Of a DNA stretch of 64,000 nt, positions 54,733-64,000 are shown one piece after another (the stretch's first letter is position 1; each line of letters opens with the position of its first letter). The translations under genes were made by a program, and so were the position numbers. The notes beneath the pieces are model-generated. The model was not told the origin of the DNA. It saw only the letters and a program-made list of their open reading frames with translations, and ran no database searches. Source of the DNA: Paenibacillus phyllosphaerae (GTDB lineage Bacteria; Bacillota; Bacilli; Paenibacillales; Paenibacillaceae); NCBI RefSeq assembly GCF_014192105.1, contig NZ_JACHXK010000010.1, positions 169,475-233,474 on the forward strand, in the 5' to 3' direction.

Positions 54733-54807
54733 AAGATCGGCAATGCAAAGGCTTGCGAGCTTCGCTTGGATGGAAGCTCGTTCGAATGTTGAAGGGAGGA
54801 ACGACTG

Positions 54808-56265
54808 TTGGCTTTATTTGATCTGCGCCTGCAAGACGTACATAACAAGCTGGTCGGCAAGGAGCTGACCGTAGCGGACTTGGTAGAGGCCTCATACACC
54901 CGTATTGGACAAACCGATGAAGCGGTTCAAGCTTTCCTTACATTAAATGAAGAGGGAGCCCGCCAAGCTGCATCCGAGCTGGACAAGCAGCTGCAAGAGG
55001 GCGGCGAACGCGGCCTTCTGTTTGGTTTGCCTGCGGGAATCAAGGACAATATCGTTACGGAAAAGCTGCTCACGACGTGTGCCAGCCAGTTTTTGCGTAA
55101 CTACGATCCGATTTACGATGCGACGGTTGTGAAGAAGTTGAAAGCTGCCCAGTCGGTCACGATCGGGAAACTGAACATGGACGAATTCGCGATGGGCGGT
55201 TCGAACGAGAACTCGAGCTTCTCGCCAGTTCGCAACCCATGGAACACGGAATATGTTCCGGGCGGTTCCAGCGGCGGTTCGGCAGCATCCGTTGCCGCAG
55301 GGCAAGTCTACTTCTCGCTGGGTTCCGACACGGGCGGTTCGATCCGTCAGCCGGCGGCTTATTGCGGCGTCGTAGGCCTTAAGCCGACGTACGGCCTCGT
55401 ATCGCGGTTCGGTCTCGTCGCGTTTGCTTCGTCGCTGGACCAGATCGGTCCGATCACGAAGAACGTGGAAGACTCCGCATACGTGCTGCAAGCAATCGCG
55501 GGCTATGACAACATGGATTCGACTTCGGCGAATGTCGAGATTCCCGATTACACAAGCGCCTTGACAGGCGATGTCAAAGGGCTCCGGATCGGCGTGCCGA
55601 AGGAATACATCGGCGAAGGCATCGATCCGAAGGTCAAAGAAGCGGTTCTGGCCGCGCTTAAAGTGTACGAGAGCCTTGGCGCAACGTGGGAGGAAGTGTC
55701 CCTGCCGCATACGGAATATGCGGTTGCGACGTACTATCTGCTCGCTTCGTCCGAAGCTTCGTCGAACTTGGCCCGCTTTGACGGCGTGCGTTACGGCGTG
55801 CGCGCCGACAATCCGGACAACCTAATCGACCTGTATCACAAATCGAGAAGCCAAGGCTTCGGCTCCGAAGTCAAACGCCGGATCATGCTAGGCACGTACG
55901 CGTTGAGCTCCGGTTATTACGATGCCTACTATTTGAAGGCACAGAAGGTCCGCACGCTGATCAAACAAGATTTCGACCAAGTGTTCGAGAACTACGATCT
56001 GATCATCGGACCGACGGCCCCGACGCCGGCATTCAAGCTCGGCGCGCAAGTTAACGACCCGCTGACGATGTACCTGAACGACATCGTGACGATTCCGGTC
56101 AGCCTTGCGGGCGTACCCGCAATCAGCGTTCCTTGCGGATTCGCCGACGGCTTGCCGATCGGCCTGCAGATTATCGGCAAAGCATTCGATGAACGGACTG
56201 TGCTGCGTGCGGCCCACGCCTACGAGCAGCATACCGATTTCCATAAACAACGCCCGCAGCTGTAA
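54808..56265 (+). CDS. gatA: Glutamyl-tRNA(Gln) amidotransferase subunit A
   Basis: This 485-residue amidase releases ammonia from glutamine for transamidation of Glu-tRNA(Gln). The catalytic Lys lies in GIKDN (about residue 79), the cis-Ser in [15 protein letters not shown] and the nucleophilic Ser in [16 protein letters not shown] (about 172-187). It starts at TTG 54808 after GGGAGGA. Full length. Confidence 0.96.
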   Translation: MALFDLRLQDVHNKLVGKELTVADLVEASYTRIGQTDEAVQAFLTLNEEGARQAASELDKQLQEGGERGLLFGLPAGIKDNIVTEKLLTTCASQFLRNYDPIYDATVVKKLKAAQSVTIGKLNMDEFAMGGSNENSSFSPVRNPWNTEYVPGGSSGGSAASVAAGQVYFSLGSDTGGSIRQPAAYCGVVGLKPTYGLVSRFGLVAFASSLDQIGPITKNVEDSAYVLQAIAGYDNMDSTSANVEIPDYTSALTGDVKGLRIGVPKEYIGEGIDPKVKEAVLAALKVYESLGATWEEVSLPHTEYAVATYYLLASSEASSNLARFDGVRYGVRADNPDNLIDLYHKSRSQGFGSEVKRRIMLGTYALSSGYYDAYYLKAQKVRTLIKQDFDQVFENYDLIIGPTAPTPAFKLGAQVNDPLTMYLNDIVTIPVSLAGVPAISVPCGFADGLPIGLQIIGKAFDERTVLRAAHAYEQHTDFHKQRPQL

Positions 56266-56316
56266 GCGTGCGTTTGTCGCAAGAGGCGCACTTTTGAGGA
56301 TGGAGGGCTATAAGCG

Positions 56317-57759
56317 ATGTTTGAAGCGAATCAATACGAAACGGTAATCGGGCTTGAAGTGCACGTTGAGCTCCACACGAAAACGAAAATTTTCTGCGGC
56401 TGCTCGACTTCCTTCGGTGCCCCGCCGAATACACATACCTGTCCGATCTGCCTAGGTCACCCTGGCGTCCTGCCCGTGCTGAACAAGCAAGCGGTGGAGT
56501 ATGCGATGAAAGCGGCCATGGCGCTGAACTGTACCATTGCGGATGTAAGCAAATTTGACCGCAAAAACTATTTCTACCCGGATTCCCCGAAAGCGTACCA
56601 AATCTCGCAGTACGATCAGCCGATCGGCGAGAATGGCTGGATTGATATTGAAGTGAACGGCCAGACGAAGCGGATCGGCATTACCCGTCTTCACCTGGAA
56701 GAGGATGCAGGTAAACTGTCCCATGTGGACGGCGGCTATGCTTCCTTGGTGGACTTCAACCGTGTCGGCACGCCGCTCGTCGAGATCGTCTCCGAGCCGG
56801 ATCTGCGCACGCCTGAAGAAGCGAAGGCCTATCTGGAGAAGCTGCGCGCGATCATGCTGTACTGCGATGTTTCCGACGTGAAGATGGAAGAGGGCTCGAT
56901 GCGCTGCGACGCGAACGTCAGCCTGCGTCCTTACGGGCAGGAGAAATTCGGCATCCGTGCCGAACTGAAGAACATGAACTCCTTCAGAGGGGTCGTTCGG
57001 GGTCTCGAGTACGAGCAGATGCGCCAAGCCGATATTCTGGACGGCGGCGGCGTGGTCGTGCAGGAGACGCGCCGTTGGGACGAGTCCCAAGGCAAGACCT
57101 TCTCCATGCGCGGCAAGGAAGAAGCGCATGATTATCGTTACTTCCCGGATCCGGACCTCGTCCGCATGCATATCGACGAAGCGTGGAAGGACCGTGTCCG
57201 TTCCTCCATTCCAGAACTTCCGGATGCGCGCAAAGCTCGTTACACGAGCGAGTTTGGATTGCCTTCCTATGATGCGGATGTCATTACGGCGTCCAAGCAG
57301 CTGGCTGACTTCTTCGAGGAAAGCCTGCAGTATACGAAGGATGCCAAGCAAGTGTCCAACTGGATTATGGGCGAGCTCCTGGGCTACCTGAACTCTTACA
57401 ACATGGAACTCAAGGACGTGAAGATCACCAGCCAAGGGTTGGGCGAGATGATCGGCTTGCTCGAGAAAGGGACGATCAACGGCAAAATCGCGAAGACGGT
57501 GTTCAAGGACATGCTCGTCTCCGGCAAATTGCCGCAACAGATCGTCGAAGAGCAAGGGCTTGTGCAGATTAGCGACGAAGGTGCGATTGCTTCCATCGTG
57601 GATGAGATCGTGTCGGCTAACCCGCAATCCGTTGCCGACTTTAAGGCCGGCAAGGACAAAGCGATCGGCTTCCTCGTCGGTCAAGTCATGAAGGCATCCA
57701 AGGGCAAGGCGAACCCGGCGCTTGCCAACAAGCTGCTGCTTGAGCGTTTGAATCAGTAG
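56317..57759 (+). CDS. gatB: Aspartyl/glutamyl-tRNA amidotransferase subunit B
   Basis: This 480-residue protein begins [13 protein letters not shown] and has Zn-ligand cysteines in FCGCSTSFG and TCPICLG, the [17 protein letters not shown] motif near residue 145, and a C-terminal YqeY-like tail binding tRNA. ATG after GGATGGAGG. It completes gatCAB; its presence implies the organism makes Gln-tRNA indirectly. Confidence 0.96.
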   Translation: MFEANQYETVIGLEVHVELHTKTKIFCGCSTSFGAPPNTHTCPICLGHPGVLPVLNKQAVEYAMKAAMALNCTIADVSKFDRKNYFYPDSPKAYQISQYDQPIGENGWIDIEVNGQTKRIGITRLHLEEDAGKLSHVDGGYASLVDFNRVGTPLVEIVSEPDLRTPEEAKAYLEKLRAIMLYCDVSDVKMEEGSMRCDANVSLRPYGQEKFGIRAELKNMNSFRGVVRGLEYEQMRQADILDGGGVVVQETRRWDESQGKTFSMRGKEEAHDYRYFPDPDLVRMHIDEAWKDRVRSSIPELPDARKARYTSEFGLPSYDADVITASKQLADFFEESLQYTKDAKQVSNWIMGELLGYLNSYNMELKDVKITSQGLGEMIGLLEKGTINGKIAKTVFKDMLVSGKLPQQIVEEQGLVQISDEGAIASIVDEIVSANPQSVADFKAGKDKAIGFLVGQVMKASKGKANPALANKLLLERLNQ

Positions 57760-57773
57760 CATAATTTTCACAG

Positions 57774-57806
57774 AGCCTGTCTGCCTTAGTGCGGACAGGC
57801 TTTTTG
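57774..57806 (+). terminator. Terminator of gatCAB
   Basis: An 8-bp stem (57774-57781 with 57794-57801) is followed by TTTTGTCTT, 15 bases after gatB. Confidence 0.8.
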
Positions 57807-57998
57807 TCTTATTTCATTACACGTATTTCTCCGGATTAGAGAAGGGAACTCGCTCTGCCACTCGAAGCCGATCGTCGTTTCAGCGCGGGCGCCTCAACCT
57901 TTTAACCCGCAATATGCTACAATAATGTCAACTTCATGAGGACTTCGTGTAGCTTGGCAGGCATAAGGGTAGATAGGTGTAGGAAAGGAGGCGGTGCC

Positions 57999-59891
57999 AT
58001 GCATCGACCGGGTAAGCCTCGAACGTGGCTGGCGACGCTGCTTGCGTTCGTCATCCCTGGAGCGGGACATATGATACTGGGGTTGCCGATGAAAGGGTTG
58101 ATCTTGCTCGCCGGCCTCCTGCTGGATTTGATTGCGATGATTTATTTTGCCGGTTCCGGAGGGGGCGAATATGCGCTCCTGCTCATTTATTTGGGTCTGG
58201 CGATTCCGGTATTCTGGTTCTATAGCGTTTTCGATACGCTTCAGCAAGCCGCGCGTATGAAAGAGGAGCAGGGCGAGGCCGAAGAGCGGGATACGGCATC
58301 GGAACGGACAGCGCATGCGCTCGGGGGGCTGAGCGTCGTTGTGCTTGGGCTTGCGATGCTCGTTTTGCTGCAATCGCCGCTCTGGCTCAGTCCGGCGATC
58401 GGCGAGATCGGAACGTACGCGCCAGGAGCGTTTCTAATGATCGCTGCATGGCTGCTTGTTGCTAATCGGGGGAGGAATTCAATGTTTCGCATGGGAAGAG
58501 TAACCGCTGCGGTTGTGATGCTTACGGTAGGCGGTTTGCTGCTGTGGGATCAACTGCAGGAACGGAACGATATTGCGCTTCTTGGCCAATGGTGGCCGGC
58601 TATCTTTATTCTGCTTGGCTTGGAAGTGGTAGTGCTCAGTCTAATCTACCGCAAGAGCAAGAAGCGGCTTTCGTTCGACGTTGGCGGCAGCTTCCTCGCC
58701 GTACTTGTCGCGATCACGGCATTCTCGGTGACGCAATACTCGACGATGCCGTTCCGATGGCTCGATCAATGGAAGGTGAATCTCGGCGGCATAAGCGGTT
58801 ATTCCGATGAAAAAGGCTTTCAATATACCAATGAACCCTTATCCGTTGCGGTTCCGGAAGACTTGGAGTCCTTGTCGATTCATAACCCGAATGGCACGGT
58901 TATTGTGCGAACCGGCGATGTTCCTGATATGCGCATTGAATCGGTCACCTGGATTGACAGCGAAGATCAACAGGAAGCGGACGACACGGCAGCGGAATCG
59001 AAGATTGAAATTAACGGTACGGGAGAAATAACGATCGAAACAAAGGCCAAGGTTTACGGGACGAATGGAAGCCGTGTCCCTCGCATGAATTTAACAGTGA
59101 CGATACCGCAAGACTCCGTGCTCGCAAAGGCGCTTGAGGCGGATTCGAATCAATCGACTGAAACTTTACCAGGCGCAGACTCGTTAGAAGGGGTAGGAAC
59201 TGCAGAAGAAGCGCTGACGGGTGATGAATCTGCCTTGGGAACCCCCTCTCAAGTAGCGGAAGAAGAGCCGGAATATGCGGCTTCGATGTCTATTCAAGTC
59301 GACAATGGTACGATTGACGTGTCCGGCTTAACATTGCCAGGCGGACTTCACATACAAGGGACGAATGGTGAGATCGCGATAGCTGGTATAACAGGTCGAG
59401 TGGAAGCGGAGACGAAGAACGGCGGCATTACGGCCCGATCGGTCGCTGGTGATTTGAAGGCGTCGACAGGCAACGGGAATATTGCGGCTTCTCAAATTAC
59501 CGGCGCGGCTGAAGCTTCGACCATCAGCGGTACGATTACGATGGATCAGGTTACTGGGCAGGCGGAGCTCGAGACGAAGAATGGCGAGATTATCGTACAT
59601 GAAGCTTCTTCCGATGTTCAGGCCGATACGCTCAATGGAGATATCGAGATTCATAGCGCCGTAGTCGGCGGCGACTGGAATATTAACAGCTCTATTGGCG
59701 ATATCCGGCTTTTTGTCCCGGAGGCGGCTAATTTCACCGTGAACGGATCGGTAACTTTTGGAACGATAACGTCCGAGCTTCCTTTGACCATAGGGAAGAA
59801 AACGATTCGTGGAGACATTGGTACGGGCGGCGCGAGAATCGATATCGATGCCAACAGCAATATTGCCATTCGCCGTTATACGCAGCAGTAG
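57999..59891 (+). CDS. Multi-helix membrane protein with C-terminal DUF4097 beta-helix
   Basis: This 630-residue protein has about seven transmembrane helices in its first 260 residues (several Leu/Val-rich, similar to LiaI/LiaF-type regions). An extracellular part follows with a Glu/Ala-rich linker and a DUF4097 right-handed beta-helix from about 430 on, with repeated short rungs such as VDNGTIDVSGL, TKNGGITARSV and TLNGDIEIHSA. Related proteins (LiaG, YvlB) belong to envelope-stress modules. ATG 57999 follows GGAAAGGAGG; an earlier in-frame start at 57936 lacks one. No two-component genes adjoin it. Confidence 0.78.
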   Translation: MHRPGKPRTWLATLLAFVIPGAGHMILGLPMKGLILLAGLLLDLIAMIYFAGSGGGEYALLLIYLGLAIPVFWFYSVFDTLQQAARMKEEQGEAEERDTASERTAHALGGLSVVVLGLAMLVLLQSPLWLSPAIGEIGTYAPGAFLMIAAWLLVANRGRNSMFRMGRVTAAVVMLTVGGLLLWDQLQERNDIALLGQWWPAIFILLGLEVVVLSLIYRKSKKRLSFDVGGSFLAVLVAITAFSVTQYSTMPFRWLDQWKVNLGGISGYSDEKGFQYTNEPLSVAVPEDLESLSIHNPNGTVIVRTGDVPDMRIESVTWIDSEDQQEADDTAAESKIEINGTGEITIETKAKVYGTNGSRVPRMNLTVTIPQDSVLAKALEADSNQSTETLPGADSLEGVGTAEEALTGDESALGTPSQVAEEEPEYAASMSIQVDNGTIDVSGLTLPGGLHIQGTNGEIAIAGITGRVEAETKNGGITARSVAGDLKASTGNGNIAASQITGAAEASTISGTITMDQVTGQAELETKNGEIIVHEASSDVQADTLNGDIEIHSAVVGGDWNINSSIGDIRLFVPEAANFTVNGSVTFGTITSELPLTIGKKTIRGDIGTGGARIDIDANSNIAIRRYTQQ

Positions 59892-59906
59892 CGCAAGGGT
59901 CGTACG

Positions 59907-59936
59907 TTGACAAAATGAAAAGTATGCACGTACAAT
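59907..59936 (+). promoter_or_regulatory. perR promoter
   Basis: TTGACA (59907-59912) and TACAAT (59931-59936) with an 18-bp spacer, 34 bp before ATG 59970. I see no clear PerR box. Confidence 0.6.
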
Positions 59937-59969
59937 GGTTCTAGACTAAAGCAGAAAGGCGTGAAGGGC

Positions 59970-60401
59970 ATGGGTACGTCCGTTGAGCAGGCACTTGAAC
60001 AACTAAAAAGTACCGGCGTCCGTATGACCCCCCAACGTCATGCAATTTTGAGCTTCCTGATGGATTCGATGACACATCCGACAGCAGATGAAATTTACAA
60101 AGCGTTGTCACCTGCTTTCCCAAGCATGAGCGTGGCGACTATTTATAACAATTTACGGTTGTTCGTCGAAGCTGGATTTGTTCGTGAGCTCACGTATGGC
60201 GACGATTCAAGCCGATTTGATGCGGATCTTTCCGAGCATTATCACGCGATTTGCCGCACATGCGGCAAGATTGTGGATTTTGACTATCCGGCATTACTTG
60301 ATGTGGAGAGAGTAGCAGCACAGCAAACCGGCTTTAAGGTAGAAGGGCATCGGATGGAGATTTATGGGCAGTGCGAGGACTGCGCGAAGCCGCATTCTTG
60401 A
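59970..60401 (+). CDS. perR: Peroxide-stress repressor PerR (Fur family)
   Basis: This 143-residue repressor has a winged helix at about 15-85 ([28 protein letters not shown]). Regulatory-metal residues lie in [16 protein letters not shown] (Asp and two His in the PerR pattern), whose Asp is the PerR/Fur distinguishing residue. Structural Zn cysteines are in CRTCG and CEDC. Nearly colinear with B. subtilis PerR, and followed by ygzB and ygxA as there. ATG 59970 gives the usual length; GTG 59961 is an alternative. Confidence 0.93.
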   Translation: MGTSVEQALEQLKSTGVRMTPQRHAILSFLMDSMTHPTADEIYKALSPAFPSMSVATIYNNLRLFVEAGFVRELTYGDDSSRFDADLSEHYHAICRTCGKIVDFDYPALLDVERVAAQQTGFKVEGHRMEIYGQCEDCAKPHS

Positions 60402-60431
60402 TCTGGTATGAAATTAAGAATAGAGGCTCGC

Positions 60432-60484
60432 TAAGCGTGCAGGGGGATAAGGGATGAACCTTACTTCTGCACGCTTATTTTTTT
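60432..60484 (+). terminator. Terminator of perR
   Basis: An 11-bp stem (60432-60442 with 60467-60477) with a 24-base loop is followed by a run of T. Confidence 0.8.
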
Positions 60485-60535
60485 GTCAGCAAGATTCATT
60501 CCTACATCTACAGAAAGAAAGGCGTGTCGTTATAA

Positions 60536-62269
60536 GTGGAACCGGTCCAGATCAGGCCGCGTCAAAGACGCTCAGGCGGATTTTTACGATGGCTCGTACT
60601 CTTTAGTGGTCTATTATCGATGGCGATCGTAATCGCGATTGGCTATTGGCGCTATATACCCAATGACAACGAAATCACTCCCGATTATGGGCAAGAACAC
60701 CCGATTATAATTGCTGGCGAACCGAGTAACCTCGGAGGGATCATTAACGGAGAATCCATTAAGTTACCGCTGTCGGTGTTGCAGGACAAGCTGGGGCTGA
60801 AGGATGTCATATGGTATGAGGAAGCGACAGGGTCAATCGTATTAACGAATGTCGAGAAGGTATTAAGGCTGAAGACGCAGCAATTGACCGCTACGATGAA
60901 CAGTAAGCCCTATGAGTTGAGAGAAGCAGCGGAAGTAAAAGATAATGAGGTTTACATTCCGACTGCACCTTTAGAGGAACTATACGGCCTTCAGATTGAA
61001 TCGAGCGCGGAGAGCGGGATTATAACGGCCCTCACCTCTGGAACCGCCGTTCAGCTTGCGGAAGCGCGTGCGAGCACGGCGATCCGGCTCGAACCAACGA
61101 TTCGCTCCGCAATCGTAGAGCGGTTACAGGCGCAGGAGATCGTTCGTATTTGGCGGGACAGCGATAAGAAAGGCTGGTCGTTGGTCCAAGCGAGCAACGG
61201 TGTAATCGGCTATATAAAGAAGGATGATTTGACCCTCACCAATATTGAGCAGGTGGAGAAGGCGGAGCAACAATCGCCGTTCATTGCCTGGAAGCTGATC
61301 GGGAACAAAATTAACCTTACTTGGGAAGGCGTATATCAGAAGAATCCGGATACCTCCAAGATCAGTACCTTGGATGGCGTCAACGTCGTCAGTCCCACGT
61401 GGTTTGAGTTGATCGACGGGACAGGCAAGATTCGCAGCAAAGCGGACAAACAGTACGTGAATTGGGCAACGAATCGGCAGATGCAGGTATGGGCATTATT
61501 CAGCAACGGATTCGAACCGGATCGCACGACCCAGGCACTGGCTACCGCGGATAGCCGATTCAATATGATTCAACAGCTTGTTGCTTTTTCCAAAGTGTAT
61601 CAGCTGAAGGGGATTAACATCGACTTCGAGAATGTCAAAACTTCGGATAAAGAAGAACTGGTGCAGTTTGTGCGCGAGCTGACGCCGATCCTCCATGAAC
61701 AAGGCCTTGTCGTATCGATCGATGTGACGCCTAAGTCGAACAGCGAGCTGTGGTCGCTCTTTTTAGATCGCGCCGCCCTTGGACAAATTGTCGATTACAT
61801 GATGGTCATGGCCTATGACGAGCATTGGGCATCTAGTCCAAAAGCGGGATCAGTCGCTTCGCTGCCGTGGACGGAGCAGTCGCTGGTGAGGATCTTGGAG
61901 GAAGACAATGTGCCGGCCTCCAAGATCGTGCTCGGAATGCCGCTTTATTCAAGAGTTTGGAATGAGAAGATCGGCAGCGATGGGACAGTGGATGTAAGTT
62001 CCAAGGCGCTTGGCATGGAGTCCATTCAAGAAATTATCGATCAGAAGAAGCTTAAGCCGACCTTCGATACGGCGGCGGGACAGAACTACGTGGAATACAC
62101 AGAGGATGGGAACCGTCAGCGGATCTGGATTGAAGACGACGTTTCGATTCAAGCCAGAATCGCGCTGGTACGCAAATATGGTTTGGCTGGCGTCGCTACA
62201 TGGCAGCGTACATTCCAAAGCGATGAAATATGGGACATCATTGATACTTCCTTACATCAGCAGCCTTAA
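60536..62269 (+). CDS. Membrane-anchored glycosyl hydrolase family 18-type protein with SH3 domain
   Basis: This 577-residue protein has an N-terminal signal anchor (about 13-35) and a copper-amine-oxidase-N-like repeat domain (about 55-160). An SH3-type domain follows (about 175-240, EIVRIWRDSDKKGWSLV, GVIGYIKKDDL), then a GH18 barrel (about 245-577). The active-site strand reads LKGINIDFENV, keeping the catalytic Glu and one Asp but with Asn in place of the first Asp of DxxDxDxE. Such proteins act on peptidoglycan or spore cortex. GTG start after AAAGGCGTG, 13 bases away. Confidence 0.82.
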   Translation: MEPVQIRPRQRRSGGFLRWLVLFSGLLSMAIVIAIGYWRYIPNDNEITPDYGQEHPIIIAGEPSNLGGIINGESIKLPLSVLQDKLGLKDVIWYEEATGSIVLTNVEKVLRLKTQQLTATMNSKPYELREAAEVKDNEVYIPTAPLEELYGLQIESSAESGIITALTSGTAVQLAEARASTAIRLEPTIRSAIVERLQAQEIVRIWRDSDKKGWSLVQASNGVIGYIKKDDLTLTNIEQVEKAEQQSPFIAWKLIGNKINLTWEGVYQKNPDTSKISTLDGVNVVSPTWFELIDGTGKIRSKADKQYVNWATNRQMQVWALFSNGFEPDRTTQALATADSRFNMIQQLVAFSKVYQLKGINIDFENVKTSDKEELVQFVRELTPILHEQGLVVSIDVTPKSNSELWSLFLDRAALGQIVDYMMVMAYDEHWASSPKAGSVASLPWTEQSLVRILEEDNVPASKIVLGMPLYSRVWNEKIGSDGTVDVSSKALGMESIQEIIDQKKLKPTFDTAAGQNYVEYTEDGNRQRIWIEDDVSIQARIALVRKYGLAGVATWQRTFQSDEIWDIIDTSLHQQP

Positions 62270-62273
62270 AACC

Positions 62274-62316
62274 AAAACGCCTCTTCCGATGATAACCATG
62301 GAAGAGGCGTTTTTTT
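62274..62316. terminator. Bidirectional terminator between convergent genes
   Basis: A perfect 14-bp stem (62274-62287 with 62300-62313) has a T run on the plus side and A residues on the other. It serves the GH18 gene and ygzB, which converge here. Confidence 0.85.
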
Positions 62317-62318
62317 GC

Positions 62319-62678
62319 TTACATATGCTCTGTGGTCGGCTCGCCCAAATCGGTTGCCTGATTAGGATCGAGTGTAAGCTTTGTTTTGCAATACATGCAG
62401 CGATCCGTTTTGCCGAGTATCTTGGTGTGGCGATTACATTCGGGACATACGAGGATGACGGCGCTTGTCGACATCATGCCGGCCCAGAAATAGACGCCTA
62501 CGCTAAGGAGCATCGCGATCATGCCGATCACCATGAAAATCCCAGCGAAGATTTTGCCTGCTTGTCCGCCCCAGAAGACGATGCCTGCAGTACCGAGTAT
62601 CATTAGCCCCATGCCGAATAACGTGAAGAACAAACCCCATAGCCGAAATTCATTGATCTTACTGGATTTAAAAAACAT
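62319..62678 (-). CDS. ygzB: YgzB-like small membrane protein (DUF2614/UPF0295)
   Basis: This 119-residue protein has two transmembrane helices (about 12-32 and 40-62) and a C-terminal zinc-ribbon-like CPEC...CMYC pattern (about 80-100). The length matches B. subtilis YgzB, a neighbour of perR in that species. ATG 62678 follows AAAGGA; a 14-residue longer in-frame start has none. Function unknown. Confidence 0.88.
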   Translation of the reverse strand: MFFKSSKINEFRLWGLFFTLFGMGLMILGTAGIVFWGGQAGKIFAGIFMVIGMIAMLLSVGVYFWAGMMSTSAVILVCPECNRHTKILGKTDRCMYCKTKLTLDPNQATDLGEPTTEHM

Positions 62679-62816
62679 GCTATAGTCCTTTCTGACGATC
62701 CTGGATCGATTTCTTGCCAATCAGGCAGGAAACCGGACGGACATTGTCGAACATATTTCTTAGCGAAATTATTATAGCTCAATCTAAACAATGAAGCTAT
62801 ACGGAGGATAATTGTC

Positions 62817-63689
62817 GTGGACATTAAAGCGCAATTACAGCACATGTTCCAAGATGAAGCAGGGTTAATCGGCTTATCTATCGTTGAGAATCCGTACGTA
62901 TATCGACCGTTAATTGATGGATTAGACCTGCTTTTGCTCGTGGTTTCGTCGGCAGACGACAATAATCGTCACATTGAGCATAGGCAAATTGACAGCAAAC
63001 ATGTGCTAATCCGCAGAATCAGTCCGTCCACTTTGGAGCAATGGATTGCCACTGGTGAGAACCGGAGCATCATTGAGTGGCTCGTGAGGGGGGAAATACT
63101 GATGGATCAGAACAATTATTTACTTCATATAAGACAGCGGCTTTTAGCTTTTCCCAATGACATGCGCGAACGCAAGCAGATCGTGGAATTTGGATGTTTC
63201 ATGCGGAAGTACTATCAGGCCAAGCAAGATCTGCAGGATGGCAACCTGCTGGATTCTTACAGCAATGTCCTGGCGGCTCTCCATCACTGGGCGCATATCG
63301 TTCTCATTGAGGCAGGTATCCATCCCGAATTGACCGTATGGAAACAAACTCGGCGTTTTAATCCCGGGATTTACAAGCTATACGAAGAGCTTACGGTTAG
63401 CTCCGAGACGATGGAACAACGGATTCAATTGGTTTTGTTAGCGTGCGAGTTTTCCGTAATGAGCTTAATGAAGTCCTGTTGCAAATTGCTCTTTGACGTG
63501 CTTGGGAGCAGGGAGGAACCGTGGGGAATCATCGAACTGCATCAGCACGAAGATCTGAAGGAGCTCCAAATTGATTTATCGCTGCTCATTCAGAAACTTG
63601 TCAAACGCGGTTACATACGCGAGGTAGTTGCCATTCCGGCTACGGGCGATACGGAAGCTCTGGAGCTCAAATATAGATGTGAAGCTTGA
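62817..63689 (+). CDS. ygxA: YgxA-like nucleotidyltransferase-fold protein
   Basis: This 290-residue protein has an N-terminal half like a nucleotidyltransferase fold (FQDEAGLIGLSIVENPYVYR, LIDGLDLLLLVV) and a helical C-terminal half. It begins at GTG 62817, nine bases after CGGAGGA. The gene order perR-ygzB-ygxA-rrn is the same as in B. subtilis, supporting the name. Catalytic activity is not shown. Confidence 0.85.
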   Translation: MDIKAQLQHMFQDEAGLIGLSIVENPYVYRPLIDGLDLLLLVVSSADDNNRHIEHRQIDSKHVLIRRISPSTLEQWIATGENRSIIEWLVRGEILMDQNNYLLHIRQRLLAFPNDMRERKQIVEFGCFMRKYYQAKQDLQDGNLLDSYSNVLAALHHWAHIVLIEAGIHPELTVWKQTRRFNPGIYKLYEELTVSSETMEQRIQLVLLACEFSVMSLMKSCCKLLFDVLGSREEPWGIIELHQHEDLKELQIDLSLLIQKLVKRGYIREVVAIPATGDTEALELKYRCEA

Positions 63690-63699
63690 TTCTTATTAG

Positions 63700-63727
63700 A
63701 GAACGCCGAGTTGGCGTTCTTTTTTTA
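63700..63727 (+). terminator. Terminator of ygxA
   Basis: An 8-bp stem (63700-63707 with 63713-63720) is followed by seven T, 11 bases after the stop. Confidence 0.82.
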
Positions 63728-63824
63728 TGTGGAGGGTTGACTTCCTTCTTAGCTTTATGATAAATTACTTCTTACCGCCTTTACTAATCGTCAGATGACG
63801 ACAAAAACTTCTAAAAAAAGTGCT

Positions 63825-64000
63825 TGCATCTGATTGCGTGAATGTGATATATTATAAAAGTCGCCGCTGAGAAAAGCGGTGAAAAGTGGTAAAAGAAATG
63901 AACCATTTGTTCCTTGAAAACTGAACAATGAGCGATATGTTTTATAGCTAGTTAAGTAATGAGCTAACAAGCTTCTTTACTTGATGGAATGCTGATCGAC
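63825..64000 (+). promoter_or_regulatory. rRNA operon promoter and start of the leader
   Basis: TTGCAT (63825-63830), an 18-bp spacer and TATATT (63849-63854) form the promoter. A GCCGCT/AGCGGT hairpin follows, then the Bacillales rrn-type string TTCCTTGAAAACTGAACAAT at about 63911-63930. The 16S gene itself would start beyond the window. Placement after ygxA matches rrnD of B. subtilis. Confidence 0.7.

Noticed and set aside
56452..57771. 439-codon minus-strand frame opposite gatB
   Set aside because: gatB is unmistakable on the plus strand; the antisense frame is a by-product of codon use.
1..64000. CRISPR array, tRNA or complete rRNA genes
   Set aside because: No regularly spaced identical repeats, cloverleaf or mature rRNA sequence was seen; only the rrn leader is present at the right edge.

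Overview
The window looks like a chromosomal segment from a Paenibacillus-like member of the Bacillales. Strong Shine-Dalgarno sequences sit before ATG, GTG and TTG starts, and YesM/YesN-type two-component genes lie beside LplB/YtcP-type sugar transporters. gatCAB is present, and the right end carries perR - ygzB (opposite strand) - ygxA - rrn leader, the order known around rrnD in Bacillus subtilis. No complete RNA gene lies inside the window; a 16S rRNA gene probably begins just past 64000.

Layout. (1) 1-5122: the tail of an unknown gene, then a MerR regulator divergent from an old-yellow-enzyme/SDR/pirin/SDR cluster that looks like an electrophile or quinone stress operon, followed by decayed scraps of a second SDR-pirin-SDR set. 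(2) 5406-20960: an oligosaccharide-use locus. It holds transporter A (two permeases and a lipoprotein), its sensor kinase and response regulator, a secreted alginate-lyase-like enzyme, a membrane-anchored AraC regulator, and transporter B. Both binding proteins carry an AlgQ-like EF-hand calcium loop, so acidic oligosaccharides are the likely cargo. (3) 20961-26900: an AT-rich accessory patch with an IS110-family transposase relic and its long leader, a frameshifted orphan gene, a 1226-residue YobI/KAP-type membrane P-loop NTPase, and four direct repeats resembling a transposon end.

(4) 26933-28727: an ABC-2-type membrane protein with its TetR regulator. (5) 28965-35044: a compact Tad-type (type IVc pilus or secretion) operon made of a SAF-domain CpaB-like protein, a CpaE-like ATPase without the Walker lysine, CpaF, TadB, TadC and four small membrane or pseudopilin-like proteins. 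(6) 35172-39058: a small anchored protein, a SET-domain protein, and a convergent ABC exporter with a C-terminal cyclic-nucleotide-binding domain. (7) 39308-50544: pectin (rhamnogalacturonan) use. A 2147-residue secreted enzyme combines a GDSL acetylesterase, a PL11 lyase, a cohesin-like domain and a dockerin. A sugar isomerase/epimerase, two Gfo/Idh/MocA oxidoreductases and an AraC regulator follow, and cre-like sites precede these units.

(8) 50675-64000: mainly core functions. These are a SigY-like ECF sigma factor with YxlC/YxlD-like partners, an IDEAL-domain protein, a secreted Gly-rich protein, a TauE/SafE transporter, gatCAB, a DUF4097 membrane protein, perR, a GH18-type protein, ygzB, ygxA and the rrn promoter/leader.

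Starts were chosen from Shine-Dalgarno position and family length, and several differ from the longest open frame. Family assignments come from motif recognition by eye; no database search was run.
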